Shown here: one piece after another, positions 55,363-64,000 of the stretch
How the letters are laid out: the number at the start of each line of letters is the position of its first letter
Numbering within the stretch: position 1 is the stretch's first letter
DNA from: Streptomyces fradiae ATCC 10745 = DSM 40063
Lineage (GTDB): Bacteria > Actinomycetota > Actinomycetes > Streptomycetales > Streptomycetaceae
DNA: 64,000 nucleotides
Assembly (NCBI RefSeq): GCF_008704425.1
Contig: NZ_CP023696.1
Span: 1,846,501 to 1,910,500, forward strand
Reading direction: 5' to 3'
The notes under the pieces: model-generated
Seen by the model: only the letters and a program-made list of their open reading frames with translations
Database searches by the model: none
What the model was told of the DNA's origin: nothing
Position numbers and translations under genes: made by a program

Positions 55363-55821
55363 TCAGAGGGCGTCGAGGGCCTTGATGTAGTCGTTCAGGT
55401 CGCGGGCGTCGGGGAGGCCGTTGACCACCGTCCAGCGGACGACGCCCTCCTTGTCGATCACGAAGGTGCCGCGGACCGCGCAGCCCTTCTCCTCGTCGAA
55501 GACGCCGTAGGCGCGGGAGACCTCGCCGTGCGGCCAGAAGTCCGACAGCAGCGGGTACTCCAGGCCCTCCTGCTCGGCGAAGACGCGCAGGGTGTGGATG
55601 GAGTCGTTGGAGACGGCCAGCAGCTGGGTGTCCTCGTTGACGAAGCGCGGCAGCTGGTCCCGGAGCGCGCACAGCTCGCCGGTGCACACGCCGGTGAACG
55701 CGAACGGGTAGAACAGGAGCACGACGTTCTTCTCACCGCGGAAGTCGCCGAGCCGCACGGTGCGCCCGTGGTTGTCCTTCAGTTCGAAGTCCGGAGCCTT
55801 GGTGCCGACCTCGATCGCCAT
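55363..55821 (-). CDS. Peroxiredoxin (AhpE/Bcp type)
   Basis: 152 aa. APDFELKDNHGRTVRL, then NVVLLFYPFAFTGVCTGELC with the peroxidatic Cys at PFAFTGVC and a second Cys five residues on, then RGTFVIDKEGVVRW. It reduces hydroperoxides in the cytoplasm. AhpE-like forms work with mycothiol or mycoredoxin in actinobacteria. Adjacent to DUF3052 and aceE. Confidence 0.9.
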   Translation of the reverse strand: MAIEVGTKAPDFELKDNHGRTVRLGDFRGEKNVVLLFYPFAFTGVCTGELCALRDQLPRFVNEDTQLLAVSNDSIHTLRVFAEQEGLEYPLLSDFWPHGEVSRAYGVFDEEKGCAVRGTFVIDKEGVVRWTVVNGLPDARDLNDYIKALDAL

Positions 55822-55928
55822 GGCAGAAGCATCCCTTCGGTGGACGGATCGCTGAGGTCCCACCCTACGCAACGGGGCCCCCGCCGATGTCCTCGGCGGG
55901 GGCCCCGGTCGGCTTCGGGAGCCGGCGG

Positions 55929-56366
55929 TCAGCGCTTGGGCTTGCCCGCCTTGGGGCTGACCAGGCGGCTGCCGACCCAGTCCTTGCCCGCGTTGATGCT
56001 CCGGGTCTGGGAGAGGCCCGCGGTCTGGGCGGCCTCGTTGATGTCGCTGGGCTCGATGTAGCCGTCACGCCCGGTCTTGGGCGTCATCAGCCAGATCTGG
56101 CCGCCTTCCTCGATCAGGCCGATGGCGTCGACCAGCGCGTCCGTGAGGTCGCCGTCCTCGTCGCGGAACCACAGCACCACGACGTCGGCGACGTCGTCGT
56201 AGTCCTCGTCGACGAGTTCCTGGCCGATGACAGCCTCGATGTCCTCACGGAGCTCCTGCTCGACATCGTCGTCGTAGCCGATCTCCTGGACCACCTGTCC
56301 GGGCTCGAACCCCAGCCTTGCGGCCGGGTTGGTCCGCTCCTCCGCGTGGTCCGCGGTCGCGCTCAC
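55929..56366 (-). CDS. DUF3052 protein
   Basis: 145 aa from GTG 56366 with AGGAGG 7 nt upstream. RLGFEPGQVVQEIGYDDDVEQ, EDYDDVADVVVLWFRDEDGD, GGQIWLMTPKTGRDGYIEPSD and NAGKDWVGSRLVSPK are the conserved blocks. A small acidic cytoplasmic protein specific to actinobacteria, commonly encoded opposite aceE. Role unknown. Confidence 0.85.
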   Translation of the reverse strand: MSATADHAEERTNPAARLGFEPGQVVQEIGYDDDVEQELREDIEAVIGQELVDEDYDDVADVVVLWFRDEDGDLTDALVDAIGLIEEGGQIWLMTPKTGRDGYIEPSDINEAAQTAGLSQTRSINAGKDWVGSRLVSPKAGKPKR

Positions 56367-56776
56367 GGCTTGCCTCCTGATCATGAATGGGAAAGTGCTC
56401 GGGCCGCGCGCGTACGCGTGGCATGGGGCGTAGTCCACACGTGCTGGACGGATCGCGCAAGTACCCGGCGACCTAGACCGCCGAAACGGTGACTTTTGGG
56501 GCCGTCCTGCCGCAACTCCGGGTACCCGCCCTTCTGTGGTCGTGACACACACGACACCTCTTGACCCACTTTAGGGGGTTGTAGCCGCCACATGCCCGCC
56601 GGGCCTCCACGCCGACGCCACCGCATCCGCGGAACAGGCCGGGAAATCCGGGTTACCCCTCGGTAGAGATGACGCGGGCGCCCACGGGGTACACGATGGT
56701 GGCGACGCGACCGCAAAGCCGACACACCGTCTCGCATGCCATCAGCCGTAGACACATCGAACAGCGAAGGAACAGC
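56367..56776. promoter_or_regulatory. Divergent intergenic region between DUF3052 and aceE
   Basis: 410 bases without a convincing gene. It must hold the promoters of both divergent genes. TTGACC near 56562 on the plus strand is a possible -35 box, but no matching -10 box is clear. No palindromic operator stands out. Confidence 0.45.
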
Positions 56777-59524
56777 GTGGCTTCCGGATCCGATCGCAAC
56801 CCGATCATCATTGGCGGCCTTCCCAGCCAGGTCCCGGACTTCGATCCGGAGGAGACCGGGGAATGGCTCGACTCCCTCGACGCCGCCGTGGACGAGCGGG
56901 GGCGGGAGCGGGCTCGCTATCTCATGCTCCGCCTGATCGAGCGGGCCCGCGAGAAGCGCGTGGCCGTGCCCGAGATGCGCAGCACGGACTACGTCAACAC
57001 CATCGCCACCCGCGACGAGCCGTTCTTCCCGGGCAACGAGGAGATCGAACGGAAGATCCTCAACGCCACGCGCTGGAACGCGGCCGTGATGGTCTCCCGC
57101 GCGCAGCGCCCCGGCATCGGCGTCGGCGGGCACATCGCCACCTTCGCCTCGTCCGCCTCCCTGTACGACGTGGGCTTCAACCACTTCTTCCGCGGCAAGG
57201 ACGAGGGCGACGGCGGGGACCAGATCTTCTTCCAGGGCCACGCCTCCCCGGGCATCTACGCCCGCGCCTTCCTGCTCGACCGGCTGAGCGAGGCACAGCT
57301 GGACGGCTTCCGCCAGGAGAAGTCCCGGTACCCCGACGGGCTGTCGTCGTATCCGCACCCTCGGCTGATGCCGGACTTCTGGGAATTCCCGACGGTCTCC
57401 ATGGGCCTGGGCCCGCTGGGCGCGATCTACCAGGCCCGGATGAACCGCTACATGCAGGCGCGCGGCATCGCGGACACCTCGCGCTCGCACGTGTGGGCGT
57501 TCCTCGGCGACGGCGAGATGGACGAGCCGGAGTCGCTGGGCCAGCTCACCCTGGCCGCGCGCGAGGGCCTCGACAACCTGACCTTCGTGGTCAACTGCAA
57601 CCTCCAGCGCCTCGACGGCCCGGTCCGCGGCAACGGCAAGATCATCCAGGAGCTGGAGTCGGTCTTCCGGGGTGCCGGATGGAACGTGATCAAGCTGATC
57701 TGGGACCGCTCCTGGGACCCGCTGCTGGCCCAGGACCGCGACGGCATCCTGGTCAACCGGATGAACACGACCCCGGACGGCCAGTTCCAGACGTACGCCA
57801 CCGAGACCGGCGCGTACATCCGGGAGCACTTCTTCGGCGACGACCACCGGCTGCGCGCGATGGTCGAGGGCATGACCGACCAGCAGCTGCTCCACCTGGG
57901 GCGCGGCGGCCACGACCATCGGAAGATCTACGCGGCGTACGCGGCGGCCAAGGCCCACAGGGGCCAGCCGACGGTGATCCTGGCCCAGACGGTCAAGGGC
58001 TGGACGCTCGGCCCGAACTTCGAGGGCCGCAACGCCACCCACCAGATGAAGAAGCTGACGGTCGACGACCTGAAGCGCTTCCGCGACCGCCTGCACCTGC
58101 CGATCCCCGACAGCGAGCTGGAGTCCGGCCTGCCGCCGTACTACCACCCGGGCCCGGACTCGGAGGAGATCCAGTACATGCACGACCGGCGCAGGGCGCT
58201 GGGCGGGTACGTCCCGACGCGTGTCGTGCGGTCGAAGCCGCTGGCCCTGCCCGGCGACGCGGCGTACGCGGCGGTGAAGAAGGGGTCGGGCCAGCAGTCG
58301 ATCGCGACGACGATGGCGTTCGTACGGCTGCTGAAGGACCTGATGCGGGACAAGGAGATCGGCCGGCGGTTCGTGCTGATCGCGCCCGACGAGTACCGCA
58401 CCTTCGGCATGGACTCGTTCTTCCCGAGCGCCAAGATCTACAACCCGCTGGGGCAGCAGTACGAGGCCGTGGACCGGGAGCTGCTGCTCGCCTACAAGGA
58501 GTCGCCGACCGGGCAGATGCTGCACGACGGCATCTCGGAGGCCGGCTGCACGGCGTCGCTGACCGCGGCCGGGTCGGCGTACGCCACGCATGGTGAGCCG
58601 CTCATCCCCGTGTACGTCTTCTACTCGATGTTCGGTTTCCAGCGGACCGGCGACCAGTTCTGGCAGATGGCCGACCAGCTCGCGCGCGGCTTCGTCCTCG
58701 GGGCGACCGCCGGGCGCACGACCCTGACCGGTGAGGGGCTGCAGCACGCCGACGGCCACTCGCAGCTGCTGGCGTCGACCAACCCGGCGTGCGTCGCCTA
58801 CGACCCGGCCTTCGGGTACGAGATCGCGCACATCGTGAAGGACGGCCTGCGGCGGATGTACGGGGCGTCGGAGCGGCATCCGCACGGCGAGGACGTCTTC
58901 TACTACCTGACCGTCTACAACGAGCCGATCCAGCACCCGGCGGAGCCCGCGGACGTCGACGCCGAGGGCATCGTGAAGGGCATCTACCGGTTCAGCGCGG
59001 GCCAGGCCGGGGCGGTGCCGGCGCAGATCATGGCGTCCGGCGTGGCCGTGCCGTGGGCCGTGGAGGCGCAGCGCATCCTGGCGGAGGAATGGAACGTCCG
59101 GGCGGACGTGTGGTCGGCGACGTCGTGGAACGAGCTGCGCCGCGACGCGGTGGAGGCGGAGGAGTACAACCTGCTGCACCCGGAGGAGGAGCCCCGCGTC
59201 CCGTACGTGGCGCGGAAGCTGTCCGGCGCGGAAGGCCCCTTCGTGGCCGTCTCGGACTGGATGCGGTCGGTTCCGGACCAGATCGCCCGCTGGGTGCCGG
59301 GCCGCTACACCTCGCTCGGCGCCGACGGGTTCGGTTTCGCGGACACGCGCGGGGCGGCTCGTCGCTACTTCCACATCGACGCCCAGTCGATCGTGCTGGC
59401 GGTGCTGACGGAGCTGGCGCGTGAGGGGAAGGTGGACCGCTCGGCGCCGAAGCAGGCGATCGACCGGTACAGGCTGCTGGACGTGTCGGCGGCCGACCCC
59501 GGCGCGGCCGGCGGCGACGCCTGA
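56777..59524 (+). CDS. aceE: Pyruvate dehydrogenase E1 component, homodimeric type
   Basis: 915 aa from GTG 56777 with GAAGGA upstream; an in-frame extension to 56669 lacks support. GQGGHI-type block [21 protein letters not shown], thiamine diphosphate motif [16 protein letters not shown] ending with NCNLQRLDG, and [13 protein letters not shown] are those of AceE. It decarboxylates pyruvate and passes the acetyl group to the E2 lipoyl domain, feeding acetyl-CoA into the TCA cycle. It stands alone, as is usual in Streptomyces where E2 and E3 genes are elsewhere. Confidence 0.96.
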   Translation: MASGSDRNPIIIGGLPSQVPDFDPEETGEWLDSLDAAVDERGRERARYLMLRLIERAREKRVAVPEMRSTDYVNTIATRDEPFFPGNEEIERKILNATRWNAAVMVSRAQRPGIGVGGHIATFASSASLYDVGFNHFFRGKDEGDGGDQIFFQGHASPGIYARAFLLDRLSEAQLDGFRQEKSRYPDGLSSYPHPRLMPDFWEFPTVSMGLGPLGAIYQARMNRYMQARGIADTSRSHVWAFLGDGEMDEPESLGQLTLAAREGLDNLTFVVNCNLQRLDGPVRGNGKIIQELESVFRGAGWNVIKLIWDRSWDPLLAQDRDGILVNRMNTTPDGQFQTYATETGAYIREHFFGDDHRLRAMVEGMTDQQLLHLGRGGHDHRKIYAAYAAAKAHRGQPTVILAQTVKGWTLGPNFEGRNATHQMKKLTVDDLKRFRDRLHLPIPDSELESGLPPYYHPGPDSEEIQYMHDRRRALGGYVPTRVVRSKPLALPGDAAYAAVKKGSGQQSIATTMAFVRLLKDLMRDKEIGRRFVLIAPDEYRTFGMDSFFPSAKIYNPLGQQYEAVDRELLLAYKESPTGQMLHDGISEAGCTASLTAAGSAYATHGEPLIPVYVFYSMFGFQRTGDQFWQMADQLARGFVLGATAGRTTLTGEGLQHADGHSQLLASTNPACVAYDPAFGYEIAHIVKDGLRRMYGASERHPHGEDVFYYLTVYNEPIQHPAEPADVDAEGIVKGIYRFSAGQAGAVPAQIMASGVAVPWAVEAQRILAEEWNVRADVWSATSWNELRRDAVEAEEYNLLHPEEEPRVPYVARKLSGAEGPFVAVSDWMRSVPDQIARWVPGRYTSLGADGFGFADTRGAARRYFHIDAQSIVLAVLTELAREGKVDRSAPKQAIDRYRLLDVSAADPGAAGGDA

Positions 59525-59804
59525 CGCGAGCCCCCGGGAGTCCGGGTGGTGTGTTGACGGACGCTCCACGCCCTCCGCCCGGACTCCTGGCGGCGGGTCC
59601 GCGTCCACCGCCCCGACGCCTCGTGGTGGATGCGCGGGTCCCTCTCGGGCGCGTCGTCGTGGAGGGTGGCCGCCGGCCGCCTCACGGGGCGGCTGCGGTC
59701 GGCGGCGTCGCGCCGGGTCTTCGTCGTACGGGCTCATCGGCTCGGCTCCGGGCGGTGGTGGGTGTGGTCCGGCCGCCGCTGCGGCGGCCGGTCTCGACGA
59801 GGCG
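59525..59804. other. Gene-free gap after aceE
   Basis: Together with the hairpin at 59805-59841 this gap is about 320 bases between convergent genes. It holds a 9-bp-arm palindrome GGCCGCCGC-T-GCGGCGGCC at 59771-59789 that could end aceE transcription. No gene is seen. Confidence 0.5.
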
Positions 59805-59841
59805 CCCGTGTCCGCGTGCCCCCGTGGCACGCGGACACGGG
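59805..59841. terminator. Perfect 16-bp hairpin between aceE and the I36 inhibitor
   Basis: CCCGTGTCCGCGTGCC pairs exactly with GGCACGCGGACACGGG around a 5-nt loop, 3 nt past the inhibitor gene's stop. Very strong stem; likely terminator for the leftward inhibitor gene and back-up for aceE. Confidence 0.8.
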
Positions 59842-59844
59842 GCG

Positions 59845-60246
59845 TCAGTTCTCCCAGATCTTGAACGCGCGTACCTGGTAAGGCGAGCGCGGCACCCAGG
59901 TGCCGCTGCCGGGATAGGTCTCGAACTCCCCGGTCTCCGCGCAGGTCGCCGACTGGTAGGTGGTGACGGGCCGCCCCGCACGGTTGGCGAGAGCGGCGGC
60001 GGTCGTCCCGGCCGGGAGCGCCACACAGCTCTCGACGTCCGTCGCGGCCAGCTCGTGTGTCTGGCGCTTGCCCTTGAACGCCTCCTTTCCCCAGAGGCAC
60101 AGTTGCCCGCTGTCACACGGGCCGAGCGTGGGTGGAGCGGGCGGTGCGGCGTCGGCGGGCGCGGCCCAGGTGGACAGTACGGCGATCGTGACCGCGCTCA
60201 TCGTGAGCGCGGCGGCCGCGAAGAGGGAACGCGAGGACGTAGGCAT
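59845..60246 (-). CDS. Secreted peptidase inhibitor, family I36
   Basis: 133 aa. A signal peptide (about 1-33, SLFAAAALTMSAVTIAVLSTWA then ADAA before the cut). The mature part has CDSGQLCLWGKEAFKGKRQT, ESCVALPAGTTAAALANRAG and CAETGEFETYPGSGTWVP, the four-cysteine gamma-crystallin-like fold of the Streptomyces metalloprotease inhibitor family (I36). Exported; probably restrains secreted metalloproteases. Confidence 0.85.
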   Translation of the reverse strand: MPTSSRSLFAAAALTMSAVTIAVLSTWAAPADAAPPAPPTLGPCDSGQLCLWGKEAFKGKRQTHELAATDVESCVALPAGTTAAALANRAGRPVTTYQSATCAETGEFETYPGSGTWVPRSPYQVRAFKIWEN

Positions 60247-60457
60247 AAGGAATCAACCCCCGGTCGGTGACACTGCGTATCGATGTCTGACCTCAGCTTG
60301 ACTCTGAGTGACCGCAGAAGGGAAGGGTTGCCGGGCCGATCCACCCGGAAGAGTGATGGCGCCGAAGGGGCGACCGGCATGGCCGGGCACGCCGAAGGCC
60401 CCGGCGCCGGGCGGCGACGGGGCCTTCGACCCGGTGTTCCGCGTACGTCCCGGGGTG

Positions 60458-62065
60458 TCAGATGTGGACGCCGCCTCCGGCGCCGGCGTTGGCGCCACGC
60501 TTGGTGAGGGTCGCGACGAAGGCCGCGACGACCGCCACGGCACCGGCGACCGTGAAGGCGAGGCCCATGCCCGACATGAACGTGTCGTGGATGACCTTGC
60601 TGATGGCGCCCAGCATGTCCGGCGTCATCCCCGGCGCCTTGGCGAGCTCCGGCGGGACCATGCCGAACTCGGCGGCCTGCTCCAGCTCCGGGGCGGGCGG
60701 GACGGGGATGCCGGCGTCCTTCCAGTTGTCCGCGAAGTCGGCGTTGACCTTGGAGGACATCACCGCGCCGAGCACCGCCGTACCCAGCGCTCCACCGACC
60801 TGCATCGCGGCCTGCTGCAGACCGCCGGCGACGCCGGACAGTTCCAGCGGGGCGTTGCCCACGATCACCTCCGTGGCGCCCACCATGACGGGAGCGAGGC
60901 CGAGGCCGAGCAGGGCGAACCACAGGGACGTGGCGAGCGTGCCGGTCTCCGGCGCCAGCGTGAGCATGCCGAACATCGCACCGGCGGTGCAGACCATGCC
61001 GCCGACCAGCGGGATGCGCGGGCCGAACCGGGTGATCAGCGCGCCGGCGAGCGGCGAGGAGACGATCATCATGGCGGTGAGCGGCAGCAGGCGCAGACCG
61101 CTGTCGACGGGGCTGAGGCCCTTGACGCCCTGGAGGTAGAAGGTCACGAAGAAGAGGCCGCCCATGAAGGCGAAGGCCATGAGGACCATGAGGACGACGC
61201 CCGCCGAGAGCGGGACGGAGCGGAAGAGCGCGAGCGGGACGAGCGGCTCACGGACCCGCTGCTGCCGGAAGGCGAAGAGGGCGAAGAGGACGAGCGCGCC
61301 GACCAGGAAGCCCCAGGTTTTGCCGCTGTCCCAGCCCCAGCTCTCGCCGGCCTTGATGATGCCCCAGATCAGCGCGGCCATGGCGGCGGAGAGCAGGACG
61401 ATGCCCACGACGTCGAAGGAGCGCGGCGCGTTCTCCGCCCGGTGGTCCTTGAGGATCACGAAGCCCAGGACGAGGGCGAGGACGCCCACCGGCACGTTGA
61501 TGAAGAAGACCGACTGCCAGCTGACGTGCTCCACGAGCAGGCCGCCGACGATCGGGCCGCCCGCCGTCGAGGCACCGATGACCATGCCCCAGATGCCGAT
61601 GGCCATGTTGAGCTTCTCGGCCGGGAAGGTGGCACGGAGCAGGCCGAGCGCGGCGGGCATGAGGAGGGCGCCGAAGAGGCCCTGGAGGACACGGAAGGCG
61701 ATGACCAGGGCGATGGAGTCGGACAGGCCGATCGCGGCGGAGGAGACCGCGAACCCGGCGATGCCTATGAGGAAGGTCTGGCGGTGGCCGAACCGGTCAC
61801 CGAGCTTGCCCGCGGTGATGAGCGCGACCGCCAGGGCGAGCAGGTACCCGTTGGTGATCCACTGCACGTCGGAAAGGGACGCGTTGAGATCCTGCTTGAT
61901 CGCCGGGTTGGCGATGGCGACGATCGTGCCGTCGAGCGCGACCATCATCACGCCGACGGCGACACTGAACAGCGTGAGCCAGGGATGGCCCCGGAGCCCC
62001 TTGGCCGGTGCGGGCTCGGGATCGGGGCTCTGTGGCGCCTTGCGGATGGCGGTCTGACCAGTCAT
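60458..62065 (-). CDS. DHA2-family (EmrB/QacA) MFS efflux transporter
   Basis: 535 aa from ATG 62065 (MTGQTAIRKAPQ). Fourteen membrane segments. Motif A-like GKLGDRFGHRQTFLIG, motif B-like AFRVLQGLFGALLMPAALGLL, motif C-like GIWGMVIGASTAGGPIVGGLL and VALDGTIVAIANPAIKQDL are those of drug:H+ antiporters with 14 helices. It is divergent from a TetR gene with an operator in its promoter, the usual drug-induced efflux pair. Confidence 0.92.
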   Translation of the reverse strand: MTGQTAIRKAPQSPDPEPAPAKGLRGHPWLTLFSVAVGVMMVALDGTIVAIANPAIKQDLNASLSDVQWITNGYLLALAVALITAGKLGDRFGHRQTFLIGIAGFAVSSAAIGLSDSIALVIAFRVLQGLFGALLMPAALGLLRATFPAEKLNMAIGIWGMVIGASTAGGPIVGGLLVEHVSWQSVFFINVPVGVLALVLGFVILKDHRAENAPRSFDVVGIVLLSAAMAALIWGIIKAGESWGWDSGKTWGFLVGALVLFALFAFRQQRVREPLVPLALFRSVPLSAGVVLMVLMAFAFMGGLFFVTFYLQGVKGLSPVDSGLRLLPLTAMMIVSSPLAGALITRFGPRIPLVGGMVCTAGAMFGMLTLAPETGTLATSLWFALLGLGLAPVMVGATEVIVGNAPLELSGVAGGLQQAAMQVGGALGTAVLGAVMSSKVNADFADNWKDAGIPVPPAPELEQAAEFGMVPPELAKAPGMTPDMLGAISKVIHDTFMSGMGLAFTVAGAVAVVAAFVATLTKRGANAGAGGGVHI

Positions 62066-62079
62066 ACCGGTGAGGCTAA

Positions 62080-62094
62080 TGTCAGCCACTGACA
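62080..62094. promoter_or_regulatory. TetR operator in the efflux pump promoter
   Basis: TGTCAG-CCA-CTGACA is a perfect inverted repeat with 6-bp arms. It lies within the spacer of a minus-strand promoter, TTGTCA then 18 bp then TAGCCT, so a bound repressor would block the pump gene. A further TTGACA half site follows at 62096-62101. Confidence 0.7.
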
Positions 62095-62181
62095 ATTGAC
62101 AAAGCTTTTCAGACGCCGGTATCTGCCACGCGGCTCACATCCTTGACCGGGCCGGTGACGAGCGGGAAACGAGGACATGAA

Positions 62182-62886
62182 GTGACGGTTGGGCGGTCGG
62201 CCGGTGCGGAGAACCCCTCCGGGCTGCGCGAACGCAAGAAGCGGCGCACCCGTGCCGCTCTGCTGCGCACCGCGCTGGAGTCCTTCATCACCAAGGGGTA
62301 CGAGGAGACGACCGTCGACGAGATCGCCGACGCCGTCGAGGTGTCGCAGCGGACCTTCTTCCGCTACTTCGCCAGCAAGGAGGACGCCGCCTTCGCGCTC
62401 CAGCAGATGATGGAGCGGCGGTTCGTGGAGGCGCTGCGCGCCCGGCCCGCCGAGGAAGGGCCCTTCGACGCCCTGCGCAACTCCGTCCTGGGCACCTGGG
62501 ACGCGATCGGCGAGGCCATCACCGAGATCGTCCCCGCCGACGTCCATCTGAGGATGCTCCAGGTGATCGAGTCCACACCGACCCTGCTCGCGGCCCACCT
62601 GCGGCGCTCCCTCGACGTGGAGGAGTACGTCGCCCGGCTGATCGCCGCGCGCGAGGGCCTCGACGTGGACGCCGACCCCCGGCCGCGCGTCGCCGTCGCC
62701 TGCTTCGGCGGCGTCATGCGCGTCGCCGGTCAGCTCTGGGTCCGGGGCGACGACCCGAGCCTCCGCGCCCTGCGGAGCCTTACCGTCGCCCACCTGGACC
62801 ACCTCGCCCCGGCGCTCGCGATGGATTGGCGTGGAACCGCCGCCTCGCCGACAGCCCGCGACCCGCAGGGCGGAGACGCGGCGTAG
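62182..62886 (+). CDS. TetR-family regulator of the efflux pump
   Basis: 234 aa from GTG 62182 with GAGGA upstream. LRERKKRRTRAALLRTALES, GYEETTVDEIADAVEVSQRTFFRYF and ASKEDAAFALQQMMERR form the TetR DNA-binding domain (about 15-70). The ligand domain (about 75-210) is helical. RTFFRYFASKED is the variant common in Streptomyces regulators of MFS pumps. Expected to repress the divergent transporter and itself through the 62080 operator. Confidence 0.9.
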   Translation: MTVGRSAGAENPSGLRERKKRRTRAALLRTALESFITKGYEETTVDEIADAVEVSQRTFFRYFASKEDAAFALQQMMERRFVEALRARPAEEGPFDALRNSVLGTWDAIGEAITEIVPADVHLRMLQVIESTPTLLAAHLRRSLDVEEYVARLIAAREGLDVDADPRPRVAVACFGGVMRVAGQLWVRGDDPSLRALRSLTVAHLDHLAPALAMDWRGTAASPTARDPQGGDAA

Positions 62887-63026
62887 CCGGCGGCCGTTCC
62901 CCGGGCACCGCTCTGTGATCCCACCCGGCCGACCGGCCGGCCATGCTCCCCCTCCGCACCCGCCAAACCGTGATGTGCGTCACGCCTGCCGCCGGTCGGC
63001 GTCGACGTCTCCTAGGGTGTCTCGTA

Positions 63027-64000
63027 GTGACTCCCTCCATCGCCCCCTCCTCGCTCACCGTCTGGCGCACCCTGCTCGCCCTCTCGGTGATCTTCGTTCT
63101 CCTCGCCACATCCGGCTGGACGGGACCGCCCCGCGCGCGTGCCGCGTCGCCCGACGCGTGGGAGGCGGCGAGGGCGGCATGGCAGGCCGTTCGGGTCGAC
63201 GGCCGCACACCACCCGATCCGCTGTCGCCGCCGGCGGCCGTGGCGGCGTTCTTCGCCGCGCTCCGCCCGGCGCAACGGGCTCGGCTCGCCCGGCAGCACC
63301 CGCTGGTGGTCGGCAACCTGAACGGCGCGCCCGTCGACCTGCGCTACCAGGCCAACCGGCGGACGCTCCGGCGGGCACTCGCCACCGAGCGCGCCCGCGT
63401 CGCCGATCCCCGGCTTTCCCCGGACGGGCGCCGGGAGGCGGCGCGCCGGGTGCACCGGTTCACCTCCCTGATCTCCACCGAGCGCCAGGTCCTCGCCTTC
63501 GACCCGGAGGGGCGGGGCCGGGTCGCGGAGGTGCTCGGCGACCTGGAGCGCGCCGAGCGGGTCTCGGTCGTCGTGCCGGGCGTCGACACCCACCTGCTCA
63601 CCTACCAGAGGACGGCCCGCCGCTACACGGCGCCGTACGGCATGGCGGAGGCCCTGTACGCCGCCGAGCGGGAGGCGGAGCCGGAGGTGCGGACCGCCGT
63701 CATCGCGTGGGCCGACTACACCGCTCCGACCGGTGTCGGCGTGGACGCGGTGACCGGGCGGCTCGCCGCGGAGGGGTCGGTGCGGCTGGCCTCCCTGGTG
63801 GACGCGCTGCCCGGCACCTCCCGCGTCACGCTGTTCTGCCACAGCTACGGCTCCGTGGTCTGCGGACTCGCCGCACGCCGCCTCCCCCCTCGGGTCGCGG
63901 ACATCGCCGTCGCCGGCAGTCCCGGCATGCGGGCGCAGACCGCGGCGGCGCTCGGCACGCGCGCGCGGGTGTGGGCGATGCGGGACGACGAGGACTGGAT
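63027..64000 (+). CDS. Secreted alpha/beta hydrolase (DUF1023-like), C terminus beyond window
   Basis: Starts GTG 63027 and is open for 324 codons to the window edge. A signal or membrane segment lies at about 12-35 (VWRTLLALSVIFVLLATSG). The catalytic domain starts near residue 170 (VSVVVPGVDTHLLTYQR), with TAVIAWADYTAPTGVG and the nucleophile elbow VTLFCHSYGSVVCGL, where Cys replaces the usual Gly before HSYG. MRDDEDW at the edge fits the DUF1023 pattern of Streptomyces exported hydrolases. Substrate unknown. Confidence 0.82.
   Translation, partial: MTPSIAPSSLTVWRTLLALSVIFVLLATSGWTGPPRARAASPDAWEAARAAWQAVRVDGRTPPDPLSPPAAVAAFFAALRPAQRARLARQHPLVVGNLNGAPVDLRYQANRRTLRRALATERARVADPRLSPDGRREAARRVHRFTSLISTERQVLAFDPEGRGRVAEVLGDLERAERVSVVVPGVDTHLLTYQRTARRYTAPYGMAEALYAAEREAEPEVRTAVIAWADYTAPTGVGVDAVTGRLAAEGSVRLASLVDALPGTSRVTLFCHSYGSVVCGLAARRLPPRVADIAVAGSPGMRAQTAAALGTRARVWAMRDDEDW

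Noticed and set aside
59771..59789. Operator palindrome
   Set aside because: The pure GC palindrome lies between convergent genes and not near a start; a terminator role is more likely.
56381..60100. Minus-strand frame of 1239 codons across aceE
   Set aside because: It exactly mirrors aceE and has no recognisable domain or ribosome site.
60308..62092. Long plus-strand frame (594 codons) across the MFS gene
   Set aside because: It is the antisense shadow of the transporter, low-complexity Asp/Glu/Arg/Gly, typical of GC-rich third-position bias.

Overview
High-GC (about 70%) actinobacterial DNA, almost certainly a Streptomyces chromosome. The signs are GTG and ATG starts, FmdB, DUF3052, a homodimeric AceE-type pyruvate dehydrogenase, a ter (TerD/TerC-like) stress locus, an I36 protease inhibitor and a WhiB-like protein. 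The window falls into two parts: an integrated temperate siphophage (about 1-41,853, its left end lying outside the window) and ordinary chromosome (41,854-64,000).

Prophage. An integrase at 40,438-41,796 lies directly against the 3' end of a tRNA-Val(TAC) gene at 41,854-41,928, the probable attachment site. Reading leftwards on the minus strand from there: a divergent XRE repressor/Cro-like switch (39.2-40.1 kb); an early block with an HNH protein, many tiny zinc-ribbon proteins, a RecT/Bet recombinase, a DnaQ-like exonuclease, a RuvC-like resolvase, a WhiB-like protein and an orphan cytosine methyltransferase (31.3-39.2 kb); a lambda O/P-like pair, an initiator gene carrying six internal iterons and a putative helicase loader (29.6-31.3 kb); a long run of overlapping micro-genes (24.3-29.4 kb) split by one plus-strand HTH gene with a palindromic operator; five successive membrane-protein genes (21.2-24.2 kb); then the virion block, HNH, TerS, TerL, portal-MuF fusion, prohead protease, HK97 capsid, connector genes, Ig-bearing major tail protein, tail chaperones with a -1 frameshift, tape measure with M23 peptidase, and minor tail/fibre genes, ending in a PIG-L-like gene cut by the window edge. 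Most neighbours overlap by 4 nt (ATGA or GTGA), so transcription units are long and translationally coupled. No holin or endolysin gene is seen; they may lie beyond the left edge.

Chromosome. After the tRNA come a DUF4097 lipoprotein, a coiled-coil membrane protein and FmdB. Then follows the ter locus (45.1-55.1 kb): a HAD phosphatase; a very large fusion of phosphoribosyltransferase, TRSP, StiP and PELOTA domains; a CitE-like aldolase; a TerD with a Pro/Tyr tail; a TerA-like protein; a TerC-like DUF475 protein; and two TerD paralogues. This matches the Ter-linked pathway proposed from comparative genomics to make a nucleoside-like metabolite. A peroxiredoxin, DUF3052, aceE, an I36 inhibitor, a DHA2 efflux pump with its divergent TetR regulator, and a secreted alpha/beta hydrolase (open at the right edge) complete the window.

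Coordinates come from reading the sequence by eye; family names are recognised from motifs, not from database searches.
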